A stretch of 64,000 bases of DNA from JACKHO01 sp041398745 (GTDB lineage: Bacteria; Planctomycetota; Planctomycetia; Planctomycetales; Planctomycetaceae), in the NCBI GenBank assembly GCA_041398745.1, contig JAWKUB010000010.1, forward strand, positions 222,165 to 286,164. Reading direction: 5' to 3'. Each line of letters starts with the position of its first letter. The stretch's first letter is position 1. A program made the translations under genes and the position numbers. Positions 63,893 to 64,000 of the stretch are shown piece by piece. The notes beneath the pieces were generated by a model. The model ran no database searches, was not told where the DNA came from, and saw nothing but the letters and a program-made list of their open reading frames with translations.

Positions 63893-63965
63893 GGGTGGCC
63901 CAGACATTTCTGTTTGTGAATGCAGGTCATCGCAGAGGTCAGCGACCTGACATTTTGCGATAGTC
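63893..63965. repeat. Dispersed hairpin repeat, family 1, form B, inverted
   Basis: GGGTGGCCCAGACATTTCTG then TTTGTGAATGCAGGTC, with hairpin CAGGTC/GACCTG and the right edge CATTTTGCGATAGTC. It is the inverted counterpart of the copy at 20315 and shows how much the first hairpin varies while the second pairs by other bases. Confidence 0.78.
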
Positions 63966-64000
63966 AAAGCAGTAGCGACTGTCTTAAAAATCAAGCTGCG

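Overview
This window looks like the chromosome of a planctomycete (order Planctomycetales or a close relative). The diagnostic signs are a density of protein families that are close to confined to that phylum: PSCyt1/DUF1549/DUF1553 cytochrome-like proteins paired with DUF1501 proteins, two DUF1592-type cytochrome-like proteins each paired with a DUF1552 protein, DUF1559 pseudopilin-like proteins, a formylglycine sulfatase, a DUF4159 protein with alpha-toroid repeats, and a very large exported protein with an LEPR-XLL-like N-terminal motif. I saw no rRNA, tRNA or CRISPR array.

Layout. 1-7.5 kb: the 3' part of a membrane-bound sigma-54 activator, a zinc-ribbon coiled-coil protein, a two-TM protein, a family 2 glycosyltransferase, a hypoxanthine-DNA glycosylase-like protein, a DUF1559 relative and a small secreted beta-rich protein. 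7.5-8.6 kb: decaying intergenic DNA with an IS1380 transposase remnant. 8.6-23.2 kb: an AAA ATPase and the first secreted-catabolism block (DUF1501, PSCyt1/DUF1553, PatB-like aminotransferase, sulfatase, second DUF1501, DUF1552, DUF1592). 23.4-26.8 kb: two pseudopilin-like genes around an alpha-toroid protein. 27-33.7 kb: glutathione peroxidase, ispE, a SpoVG with a zinc ribbon, the alpha-toroid/DUF4159 protein, an SDR and an esterase. 33.7-47.3 kb: an accessory zone full of repeats, with a double-HD HD-GYP protein, an outer-membrane-like barrel, a dead IS3 element, the LEPR-XLL protein, an IS66 element and a TPR/metallo-beta-lactamase/zinc-ribbon protein bounded by inverted repeats. 47.4-52.8 kb: the second DUF1592/DUF1552 pair. 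53-64 kb: housekeeping genes (oligoendopeptidase F, CPBP protease, panD, a family 4 glycosyltransferase, two paralogous zinc-ribbon membrane proteins, ribD, epmB, efp, a phosphoglycerate dehydrogenase-type enzyme).

How the genes fit together. The exported sulfatase, Tat-type DUF1501/DUF1552 proteins and heme-motif proteins are what planctomycetes carry in large numbers and are usually linked to breakdown of sulfated or complex polysaccharides; their exact reactions are unknown. epmB and efp are divergent neighbours and fit as enzyme and substrate: EF-P carries a lysine at position 34. ispE next to spoVG repeats a gene order known in Bacillus.

Most notable: (i) an 11-bp tandem duplication that separates the signal peptide of a DUF1592 protein from its body; (ii) a repeat-bounded gene fusing TPRs of exact 36-residue period to a metallo-beta-lactamase fold and a C-terminal zinc ribbon; (iii) at least eleven copies of a short hairpin-forming intergenic repeat, with single- and double-hairpin forms, and four copies of a second, longer repeat; (iv) a zinc ribbon inserted inside SpoVG. 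All assignments come from reading the sequence; no database search was possible.
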